64,000 nt of DNA from Brugia malayi (taxonomy: Eukaryota > Nematoda > Chromadorea > Rhabditida > Onchocercidae). Shown in pieces: positions 50,461-61,584 of this stretch. The notes beneath the pieces are model-generated. The model was not told the DNA's origin, did no database searches, and saw nothing but the letters and a program-made list of their open reading frames with translations. Position 1 is the first letter of the stretch. Each line of letters starts with the position of its first letter. The DNA lies in assembly GCF_000002995.4 (NCBI RefSeq), contig NW_025062476.1:4887001-4951000 (forward strand), given 5' to 3'. Both the position numbers and the translations under genes were made by a program.

Positions 50461-52569
50461 TCAAGAAACTTTTCCAGCGTTATCAGCTCCGTGTATTCGT
50501 TTCAAATAATCAACCAATGTTTCCGAAGGTGGCCGGAATGAGCAGTATTTATTGCGAACTTTGACAAGCTTCTCATCACCATTACCAACAACTACGCCTT
50601 AATTAAGAGACTATTTTATAGAATTTGTTTTAATTATTAAAATGATATTAATTATACGATTTCAGTAATTTTTAATTGATGTGTTGTCATAAAATTGGAT
50701 TCAAACTCGATTATCACAATAATGTCAAATCATTTTAGGCAATATGAAGAAAAGAAAAGAAAGCATGTAAATCATCAGATGTTTTTCAGAGATAATCTAG
50801 ACAAACTCCTATTCTACAAAAATTCTATCGAGAAAATTACTTTTCGAGATAAGAGAAAGATATTGCGATAGCGCATGTATGATAAGACGCTGCAAACGTG
50901 GTAGGACAGATGAAGACCATTCCGATATTGGTAATACATTACTATGGAAAAATTTTCTCATTTCTTTTTCATTTACAGCCATAAATTCCTGTAATCAAGA
51001 TTAAGCTGCGGACAAAATGGTGACATATTAAAACATCTAACGGTATAAAAAAGAAACATAAAAAGGACAATCGAATATAGCCCTAAGTGTGATACATAAA
51101 CTCCATATTTCAAATTTACAAAAGCGAAATATACATACCAGTGGTAGTGTTTTATGTCTTAATATCATTCTGAATCGTCGATTCAAACGCGAAAACGAAG
51201 CTTTTGCTGAATGTAATGGATGGCCTAAATTTTTACTTGATAAGGGAATTTTAATATCTATACATAGCCTATAGGATTCTTGATAGCAAACGTATTCCTA
51301 CAAGCAATAAATCACATTCTACAAACAGATATATCAGAAACGAACTATCAGAAGCCTGTTGTTCACAGTTATCAAATACTTGGGAATAAGAGCCATCAGA
51401 GCAAGAGCAATGTTCATGTGTTTCGTCTGCTTCACAACTTTTCAAAAATTCTCTTTGTTCTTCTTCATTCTTTTCAATAAAAGTATTCCAAGCCTGAAGA
51501 GTTTTTCTTTTCATACCAGTTCATGAAACTGCTATGCTAAGATTCTAAAGGCTGAACGAACCAAACTATTTAAGATCGCGAATTTCACCTGCATATTCCC
51601 ATCTTCGATGAACAGCTTTGAAAGAGCTGTAACTGTTGAGTGTAAGATATCAGAATAATCTTCGCAGATATCTTCCGCATCCGCCATCGAATATAAAAGC
51701 CGTGCTACAAGAAAAAAAAAATTAAGACTTGGAAATATTTGGAAATATATGTTCATAGTGTTTTAAAACGAGTCACTAATTCCATTAATTTTATTCGTTA
51801 ATAAAGTTATACAAGCATGCTTTAGTAAGAAGTTACTCAACTATTATTTAACTCTTACAAATCAGTTACTCATCTTTTTACACATTACAAACAACGCAAT
51901 CAATAACTACGCTTTGTTGAATAGTTCAAGCACGATGTTCAATACGAATATTTTGAAAAAAGAAAAAAACCATTCTCATATCTTCGTTGCTTCCGTGCAC
52001 CCATCTGTCCCTTTCTTACCATGTTTAAATCACCTGTCATATCCCTTAACCACTTTGTCTTCTTTAGATTACGTCCATCCTGAAAAAAAAAAAGAATTCA
52101 TCAACATCTTTCGTAACTCGAACCTTTTTATTAAAGGAGTTGTGACAGCGACAGAATTCCATCTCCCTTAATCGATAAGTCTATGAGTCCCAGAAATTAA
52201 CCAATGAAACATTTCATCAATTTTAAACTTAAACCAGGTAGAAAAACTTATTTTTTGCCTTCTTCGATGGGATGTAGAGCTCTGCGTCACATTTTCGCTG
52301 ATAACATTTTCGGAATGAATTTCATCCTCACTTCCATCATCAAGTAGGTAACTGAAAAACGGCTTTTTCAATTTCTCCACTAACACAGTTGACCTCCTGA
52401 TTAAACACCACTTGAAAACCATCAAATCTTACAATAAGTATAATAACTGAAAAATGCATTGAATCATTCTACTAAAGTGTTTCGTAAAGAAAAAAAAAAA
52501 AAGCGCTTACTCATCCAACGTAACATAACCCGTCATCAGCAAACCTGATTTTTGGCGGAGAACTCCCAT
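50461..52569 (-). CDS. R3H-domain protein, R3HDM4-like
   Basis: Exons 52569-52511, 52351-52235, 52166-52124, 52079-52034, 51704-51589, 51493-51327, 51268-51139, 50988-50841 and 50597-50461 give 320 aa in consistent phase. The C-terminal part fits an R3H single-strand nucleic-acid-binding domain: LPRLQRLIIHALSQYLSLIS carries the R-x3-H pair (Arg260, His264), followed by VVVGNGDEKLVKVRNKY. The end (FRPPSETLVDYLKRIHG) and the QYLSLISKS stretch resemble vertebrate R3HDM4 as I remember it. N-terminally there is an acidic Ser-rich region (DDGSEDEIHSENVISENV) and a basic cluster (HRRRQK). Exon 52166-52124 has a weak acceptor (GATTAAG) and was chosen because it alone restores phase. A CTTTACAG acceptor lies about 43 bp before the ATG. 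A nucleic-acid-binding role is inferred from the domain; the biological role is not known to me. Confidence 0.72.
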
Positions 52570-55500
52570 GTTGTGATAACACGTGGAATAAAAACAAACG
52601 TGGAGTGCTGTAGCTGTAAAGTGACACTTACAGTCATAGTTAATCGTCGAAAATAATAAGAAAAACAGGTTAAATAAGTGCATGCGTGAATTTGCACTCT
52701 GAATACATGAATTTATAACGGCAAAATCGACTCTAATTGCTAAGCATTTTTTAATTCAGCAAAATGGGAACTTTACGTATTACGTGTTAAAGACTTACAA
52801 ACGCAAATGTATACACTTCATTGCTTATTAAATTTCTTTAAAAAAAAAAAAGCAATAAAATGTTCTTTCAAATATGCTTACATGGAAAATATTTAATTAA
52901 ATGGATAAAGAAGAATAATATATCAGAAGGTTTTATATTAAGAAAAAGGAAGACAAAACTTTATAACTGTCTGTGAAACTTTCATATATTTCAGTGAAAC
53001 TATACGTTTCATATGAAGTGATGAAAAATTTTCACATTAATATATTTCTGATGCAATAAACATATCGAAATTTCGGTTCAATCAGATATCAAAGACTTAC
53101 ATTACTTTTAAACACCAGCTACAATAAATTAAATACTTAACGTTAAAGTAACCCACGTGCAAAGTAATCCACGTGAACACGGAACAGTAGCAATGAGCAG
53201 ATAATATGTTACTATCGTATCTATAATACTCGTTTCATGACAAATACGAGTATTTACAACTCAATAGCATTAATGATAATCAATATCATTTAACTGATAA
53301 TTGATAACAACTTTTAATAATTATTATTAACAACTGATTAATGATGATGATAAAAACATAATATGATTAATTCATTTTTAAAATAGTATTTTGTTATGGA
53401 ATAAAAAGCGATAAAGTCATAATATAGTTTTTAATAATAATAAAAAAAGAAAAAAACTGGGATCAGGGAAGTATAGCGTAATCTGGGCAGCAATTAACAA
53501 ATAATAGATAATTACAACGTATTGTGTATATTAATTATTAATTGTATGTTAATTATGTATATTAAATATATGAATTAATTGCATTAATGAAATGTAATAA
53601 TTATATATTAAAATTAAAATCATTTCAATTTTAACAGTAATTTTTTTAATGGTATGATTGTTTAAATGTAACAATGTATGGTTGAAAAATATTAATTTAA
53701 ATTTATGACAAACTGTAATAGCATGAGTAAAATACTTGAATACTAATAATAGATGATTTATTGCCTATGCTATTTATATAAATATTTAATTAAAAGTTTC
53801 TTTAAAGCAAAAAACTAATTATAAAATCCAAATTATTATTCATTTAATTTACATTTGAATTGCCAAAGATTTTTGAAAAAAAAGAAAAAAATAATCTAAT
53901 GCAATTTGATCACAAAAATAAATTTGTTAATAATTCAATTTGGATCATAATTTGCCATAATAAATATTCTTTTTTTTTTTAAGAAAAAGAAGAAATTACT
54001 TTAATTTAATTAATGTTGTAAAATAAATTTAATAGTAAATATATACTTTATTAATTATTTTGTTAAAAAAATAACGTCGAAACTAAGTTAGTAGTAAATA
54101 AACGATACGTATTATATAAGAATACAGTTGATCCGTAGGATAAGTAACTGAATGATAAAGTTTTAATCGAATGATAAAATTTGATAATTTGTTTATTAAA
54201 TGATGTAAATGACATTAAACTCTTTCACTATTTTATTGACAAATATCAGTCTTTTATCATTCATTGAATAAATATTTAGCAAAAATTAAGAATGAAAAAT
54301 ATTTCAACTCATGTAATCTTTATTAATCTAACAATCGAAGTTAAATATTTAATAATCAATAATTAATGTTTCCTTGTTTGTTCGTTTTTTTTAATTACAA
54401 AAAATTCAATTCGATTAATTAGTACAATCTACTTCAATTTCTAATCCATTCCTAGCTAGCAATAATCTATTCGTGATATTGATAATTGAAAAACGAATTA
54501 CTGTTGTCACATATTTACATCTATTTCATTTTTGATCTGTTTAACGTTTCATTTTTATTAATATTATTTATGACTAATGATCAATAATTAATAAATCTTA
54601 GGAAAACACACATCTGTTACCACTAGTTAGTGACAATATATAATCAATGACTGATAAATCATAGAAAACTATGTATTCATTATCAATGATAGTATTATCT
54701 AGTGATAATCTATAAAAATGCATTTCTTTTTCTCGCTATCATATCACTGTAATAACGTTAGAAAGGAATGATACAAACAGGTAAAGCAAAAATGTACAAT
54801 TAACAATCGTTTGTTTGTCAAATATTTTCCTATGCTACCATTTGATTTTTTTTGCATTTATCAAAATTTACTGAATAAATTTTCCACCTTGCTGATAGGA
54901 ACTTTTTTACCTGTACAATACTTTGCCTTCGTTTTTGCCACTTTCCGTATTTGTTTGCCAATTTCAATTTTATTGTTGGCTTATTTCATTTATAATACTA
55001 TGTTCTTTTCTCATTCTCATCTTATCATTTCTGTATTCTTTATTCTTTCTTCCTTCTTTTTTTCTCTCTTTCGTTTTTCTTTTGTATGATGTTGTTGATT
55101 TCAATTTCTGTTAACATTGATAAATTTAATGGATTTATTTTGATAAAGAATCAAAGATGACGAATGAATAGATCAATATTTTAAATTTAGATTTGTTGAT
55201 GTGAGTGAAATTATTCTCATTTCTTCTTCTATCTCCACTTTTTGACTTATTTATAGTTTGTGAAATTTTTTATGAAATAAGTGAAAGTTTTGTAAAAATA
55301 TTAATCATTAAGAATAATGATTATTGATAGTAACGATTATAATTTAATTAATAAGACTGATATGATCATAATATAATTAGTAAAATATAACTAATAATTA
55401 ACTAACAAAATGGATGTTAAGTCACTTAATTAATTTTCTTAGTAATAATTGTAATGACAATAATAATTAATATTAGTTTATCCATATCAATTTAATTAAA

Positions 55501-56372
55501 AATTTTAAAGTTTAAATAGTTTGTATTAATTAAAGCATTATTCTAAGAAATACATATCATACAATTTAATATAACAAAGAAAAGCAATCTTTGACTTATT
55601 TGTTATGATATTACGCATCAAATACTGTCATTCTATCATTCTCTAAATCATTAATCTTCAATTTCCAAATGTTTACATGTGAACAGAAAATGGAATAGAA
55701 AGTGAAATGATATCAAAATGTTATCATCAACATACATTGATAAGGTTCTATCATTTCATTATTCTAATAATTATTACCCATCAAGGCAAAAACCTTCTCT
55801 TTCACTTATTCATGCTATGTCCTTCTTTCTCATACCGTATACAATCGATAACAATCAGATTATTAAATTTGGAACAATAATATCTGAATGTATCACTCTC
55901 TCATCCCTCACATCAATTTTTGCAAACCTTTTTTCAAAACTTTCAAAAGAATGACTAATTTGTTCATTTCACCATCATCGCTATATATACATATATATGT
56001 GTATTATGCATGTGGTATGTGTGTGCATGTGTATGTGTGTGTGTGTGTCTGTATGTTAAGTATTATTAAGTTAAGTATTCCATCCTTATGAATTATCCTT
56101 AACATGCATTGATAAGGTTAAACTATTTATCATTATATATAATCATTACATATATATAGGCAATTATTAATAATTATTAAACAAACTTTTTCTTCTACTT
56201 ATAATATGTCTATGAATTAAATTAAGTATTATTAAAATAAAGTAACAAACCATTTCTTCTACTTATGCACATAAATTATTATTCAAATAAGTTTGTATAT
56301 CTGCGCAAATTCTTGATATATTATTTCATCATCTATTTGTCAGTATTTTAATTAATTAATTAATTTTAGCAA
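52570..56372. other. AT-rich intergenic stretch, no supported gene
   Basis: About 3.8 kb between divergently placed genes. TAAT/ATTA-rich with short poly-A and poly-T runs, a pyrimidine-rich patch near 54.98-55.08 kb and a TG dinucleotide tract (about 56010-56050). The open frames are T-rich or A-rich and show no family features. A TTTTAG acceptor at 56369 precedes the next ATG by 3 bp. Confidence 0.6.
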
Positions 56373-59300
56373 ATGCAAAATCATTCACTCGGAATACTTG
56401 TTTTTCCCACTCGTCGATCGCATATTATTCTTGACAATCCATCGTTGTTACATTATGGTTCCTATAACAGGAGTAATTTCAATGACAATAAGAAATTGAA
56501 TTATTTGGAAGAGAGAAGTGTTGATTCCAGGAATTTATCCAATTCTACTAAAGATAATTTACCCTTACATTATTATTTCTTCAAAATAAATTTAATTAAT
56601 GCAATGAAAAAGTTAAATAAAAACCATCGAATCATATCAGTAATGTTTTAAGAAATGACACAGAGATAAAAGAAATTGTTGAGAAAAAGAAAACAAAAAG
56701 TTGTTAAAAAGTATAAGTTAAAATAGCAACAAATTAGAAATTCATTAAAAAAAGTACAATATGTAGTAAATTAAAATTGAAATTAAAAGAAAATGTGATG
56801 ATACTTACTAAAAAAAAAAAAAAAAAAAAAAGAAAAATGAACCACTTAAATGGAAATTATCAAAACCATCAAAAATTATTCGAAATTTTCAAAAAATAAT
56901 CACTTCAAAAAAAGTCACTGAAATCTTTTTTGATTTCAAATAATTCAAATGTTGAATTAAATTATCAATATCATAATTACATCAATAAAATTCACAATTA
57001 CTTTTATTATTAAATAATACATTGAATGATTTTTATTGAATTAATTCATTCAATAGCGATCGTTAATGGAAAATAAATAATATAAGAGTGATTTTTTTTC
57101 TTTTTTTGTTTTGTTTTGTTTGAAACTTATCAAACCAATCTTTTTTTTTTTGATATGTTTAAAGTTAATAATCAATATATTTAGCTATTTCGTGAAAAAA
57201 TGCATTTACTGAATTAATTATTTGTGACGATTTAATTCTCAAAACTATTTCAACAATTCTGAAATATTTTTTTTTTATTAAAATAATAACTTTTTAATTA
57301 TTATGTTTTGCTTAAAAAATCGTTATCATTTATCGATATTACAAATGTAACATTTTTACATATGTTTATGTGAGAAAATTAGCAAAATTTTGTAGATAAG
57401 TAATAGAAATGAAAATAAAAATTATTCTAAAAAAAAGAAGAAAAAAAAATTTTAATCATTTTATTTTAATTTTTCTCTTAAATTTTAGATATTTGTCATC
57501 CACATAATGCTAATGAAATTGTGAAAGAAATTTTGATTGAATCGGACAATATATCATTGAACAGTGATAACAAAACACAGCAAAATTCAGAAGTAATTTT
57601 TTTTTTTTTAATTTAATAAACTTCTGCAGTGTATTTTGTAAAAATTTTTTACTTTATTCTCTTTTTCTTTCCAAATTCAATTTATCATTGATCAAAAATT
57701 ATCAAATTATCATTGATTATTGGTAAATATATATTATATGATGAATAAAATATAGAAATTACACAAATAAATTTAATGGAAATTAAAAAAAATCCCTTTG
57801 ACTTCTCTTTCTATTCAGTGTAACTATGAGTTTTAAGTGTAAACAACCGTTTAATATCAATAAGTATTAATTTATTGAGAATGTTTTAATTTTCTAAAAT
57901 TAGAATTAGCTTATTGGAAACAATTTATGTTATTACCTTTGTTTTCTTTTCAATTTCACTTGCTTTTAATTTTCTATTAAAAAAACATCCTATAAAGAAG
58001 TAAACAGGGAAAAAAAGTATTAATGATAAGAGAGAGTTGAATGATAAATTGATTTGCTTGCAGAAAATTACATCAATATCAAACGATCTTTTGGATGATT
58101 TAAAATATTCTTCAGCCCGTGAATATGGTAAAAAAAATTTGATTATTTCATTTCAAAGTCTTTTCAAATTCCCCTTATAATCTAACTATGCTAAGAAAAA
58201 AAGTGATGAACTGTAATTTTTATTTTTAACAATTTTAACTATTGAAAAATTCCATTCATTACCAAAAAAAAAAAAAAAAAAAACAAATCATTAATTCACG
58301 TATATCAAAAGATAAATTTATTTCTAGAATTATTATAGATAATTTACGAAATGCATATAAAAACAAAGACAAAAGACGAGAATATGAAAAAAAATCAAAT
58401 AACAATAAGACAACTATTTCGATCAGTGATCAATTGATTCAAGGTTTGTTATTTTATTTTATTTTTTTTTTTAAATTGCTAACTTTTTTCATCAAAATAA
58501 AGTCTTTTTTTAAAGCTATAATAGTTTAGATAAGAGATACAAATTGCGAAAATAATTGATAATGTATGATTTTATTACTGATAAAATCAGAGATGATAAG
58601 TGATAAATCTTTACATATATTATTTTATTAGTAGGCAAAAGTAGAGAGCAAAAGTTATGCAAATTGTATATTACAATGAATTTTTGATTATAGTTTATTA
58701 AATGGCTAAGATTTATATTACATTTGTTGTAAAATATTTCGCTTATTTCTTTTTTGTACTTTATGTAATTTAGCATTTCAATCAAAATTATATCCATTAT
58801 CAAAAAAAATTGAGATAGAAATTCAGTTAAATGAAATTTAGCATAAAATGCTTTTAGAATTGAAACAATTACCGAATGGTATGATGTCACTGAAAGATTA
58901 TAAATTAAAACAAAAGAATTTAATAAATGAACAGCAAAAATTGGTTTGTTGTTAGAACAATTTATTTTTTGTTTAATATCTTTAATAAGAATGTTAAAAT
59001 AAATTTAGTAAAAAATTTTAGTGATGAAATTTTAGTAATCTGCAAAATTCATACGTAACAAATTCAAATAAGATGCAAATATTCTAGTGTATCTTATTGT
59101 CACAATATCGTTTTTATTTATTCCAGGAATTTAGAAATAAAAAAAAAAAGGAACAAAAACAAAAGTATGATGGAATTCTGCTTAACGCATTCCAATATCA
59201 CTTTAGACGAAAAGAATTTTAAAAATGTCAAGACGATTCATATTCTTTTATTGCTAAAAAAAATAATTTCGTAAAATTTTTAATTTAACTTTTAATTTTT

Positions 59301-59819
59301 ATTTCTAAAATTACAGCTGGAAATTGATATTGAAATGATGAAAAAGGAATGTACACCAGATAAATACATTAATCAAGTACCAGAATTCATTAATGGAACA
59401 ACAAAGCCGTTGCCAATATGGAAAAGGCAAATGTTAGCACGAAAAATTGCTAATGAAGATATGCAAAAGAAAGAGGAGGAATTTCGAGTTAAAATTTTTA
59501 ATTTTTATTATTGAAATAAAAGCTCATAGTATTTTGTATTGAGTAGTTGAAATTAACTCTTAACATATGTTAATCAAATGAGATTAGTAATAGATATAAT
59601 TTTCTTTTCTGAAACTTTTAACATTATTAATAATTAAAGAAATATTAATGAAATATCATGAGTAATTAATAAAATGAAACAAAGAGAACATAATTTATGA
59701 AATATTAGTTGATAATTAATCGATTTAAAAATTTAATTTATAAAACTATCAAATTGCAGAGAAAGTTTCATGAATGGAAAGCACAATTCTATCCAATAGG
59801 ATATAAGCCAAAATGTTAA
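56373..59819 (+). CDS. Unidentified protein with C-terminal basic WKR motif and coiled coil
   Basis: Exons that join in phase: 56373 to 56517 (or to an earlier donor at 56472), 57489-57592, 58064-58127, 58339-58443, 58858-58943, 59317-59487 and 59760-59819. This gives 244 aa (229 with the earlier donor). The C-terminal third is convincing: LPNGMMSLKDYKLKQKNL, then a charged helix, then PLPIWKRQMLARKIANEDMQ, and the end FHEWKAQFYPIGYKPKC. The P.WKR..L.RK motif followed by a Glu/Lys helix recalls short actin- or phosphatase-associated motifs in espin, taperin and phostensin, but that is only a resemblance. The middle is low in complexity and rich in Asn and Ser. The ATG is 3 bp after an acceptor (TTTTAG), so either a trans-spliced start or an internal exon. 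Gene existence fairly sure, function unknown. Confidence 0.6.
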
Positions 59820-61160
59820 GAAAGAATGAATAAGTGATAATGATATCAATGACAATTATTATTGGTGCTGTATTTTTTAATTTTAATTTTTTTTTTTTTG
59901 CTTTTTTGAGAATGAAAATATTTTTATTTAGTGATATTACAAAATATTCTAATAAGTTTTTTTTTTTTCAAATGTATCATTTTTTTCCCTTTTTTTTAAA
60001 TACTCATTTTGATGTATTATCACTATTTGTTGACTATTTTTCTTTTTAAATATCTTTTTTTTTTTCCTTTAAATATCATTTTTATTGATAATTTTTATTA
60101 CTCATTTTAACAAATTTTCCTTTTTCTTTTTTTTTTTCGTTTTATTTTCAATTAAAAATTAACAAATTAATGAAAAAAAATTCTGCAGTTTACTGCACTG
60201 AATGAAGAAAAAAGTTTTTTTTTTTTTTTTTCATATACTTTATGTGTATTAATTGCTGCAATAATGGAAGATTGATAAATTAACAAATTTTTAAACTAAC
60301 TTTATTGTATTATTCTACAAACTATCAATGAGAGATAATTATCAATAAGTAATAATCATAAATTTGTTCAATCCTTGTAATTAAAATGACAATACTTAAG
60401 AATACGAACAGAAATTTAATTTACTTCAATTTATCTGTTTCATTTAAAATTGAAATAATAATTTAAAATTTGCCATTAAAAAATATCTCAAAATATTTGA
60501 GAAAAGTTATTACTGCCAACATTGCATTTCACATCTTTTATCACCAGTGTTATCACTAGCATTGCAATCATTTATTTTCTAGATTTCCTATCAATTATCA
60601 TATTTGTAAATCTTGCATGAAGAATTATTCGTATTTTTTATAGAAATCAGAATTTGGACAATTGATAAAAAATTGCTGACAAAAAAAAATTAATAAAGAA
60701 AAATAGTATTCTCCTAGTTTGTGATAAATTGAAATATTTTTATCTGCACTTATTTTAAGACATCTAATTGAATTATTTTCAACGAATTATTTTTAAATTT
60801 CTAAAAATTGGCGGAAAAAAAATCATCAGAAATTTTCTAATCTTTCATTATATGATCAGATTTAAGAAAAAGAAATCAATGATTGATAATGAACTGATTT
60901 TTTTGAAAATTAAAAAGTAAATTAATATGAATAAACCAAACAAACAGATAAACTTGCACAGAAATTGTCAAAAATAATAACATATGCATAATTTAAATTT
61001 GATAAATCAAATTAATTCTAAATTACATATAATTTTAATGGATGTATTTTAGACTTTAAACTATTCGAACGTTAAACAATTTTTGTTTTAAAAGATTTTT
61101 CATTAAAGCTAAAAATCATTGTAGAATGAAAAAAGTACATTTGGAACTGTCTACCTTTCT
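59820..61160. other. AT-rich intergenic region
   Basis: About 1.3 kb of poly-T and poly-A rich sequence after the 56373-59819 gene. It should hold that gene's 3' UTR. No coding or RNA gene signal seen. Confidence 0.55.
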
Positions 61161-61584
61161 TATTGTCACCATTCTTTGCTGACAAGTTCTCCGAAGAACA
61201 AGAAAGTTGCATAACGCTCCTAGCTATGGTTAGCTTTGCTATATGTGGTCATTTTGCGCTCAGTTAATTTGCGCTTCTCCGTAATATTTTGGGAGTTTTG
61301 TGTTAGGGTTGGTAGTAGGTAAGTTTATAATATTGCTGTTGATAATTTAACTGACAAATTTTGATTATGATGAATTAGTGACAATGACTTAGTAAGATTT
61401 TCAAAAGTTTCAGCAATTATTGTGAGAAGTTAAAGAGGTGAATTTGGTTAGATTGATAAAAATGCTGGAATGTTAGGTTTATGAGTTAGATTTAAAACAC
61501 ATTTGTAATAAGATATTAACATTAGCTAATTTGCAAAAATTTAATTCTATCAATTGGATTTATTCGTTTTGAAATTTTTTAGAC
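61160..61584 (+). promoter_or_regulatory. Upstream region and candidate 5' UTR exon of PPIL2
   Basis: Base composition rises in G and C from about 61160 to 61318 compared with the flanks. A consensus donor (GTAG|GTAAGT) sits at 61318/61319, and an acceptor (TTTTTTAG) ends at 61582, 2 bp before the ATG. Either a cis-spliced non-coding first exon ends at 61318, or the acceptor receives a spliced leader. The segment also repeats GCGCT..GCGCT within 30 bp (61256-61276). Confidence 0.45.

Noticed and set aside
52168..52425. R3H gene exon read as one long frame ending WLISGTHRLID
   Set aside because: That frame stops with no route to the downstream exons. The donor at 52235 with exons 52166-52124 and 52079-52034 restores phase to the R3H domain.
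59126..59220. Possible extra exon EFRNKKKKEQKQ after a CCAG acceptor in the 56373-59819 gene
   Set aside because: Its only usable donor leaves two bases that do not fit the next exon (59317), and the frame is A-rich. The flanking exons already join in phase without it.
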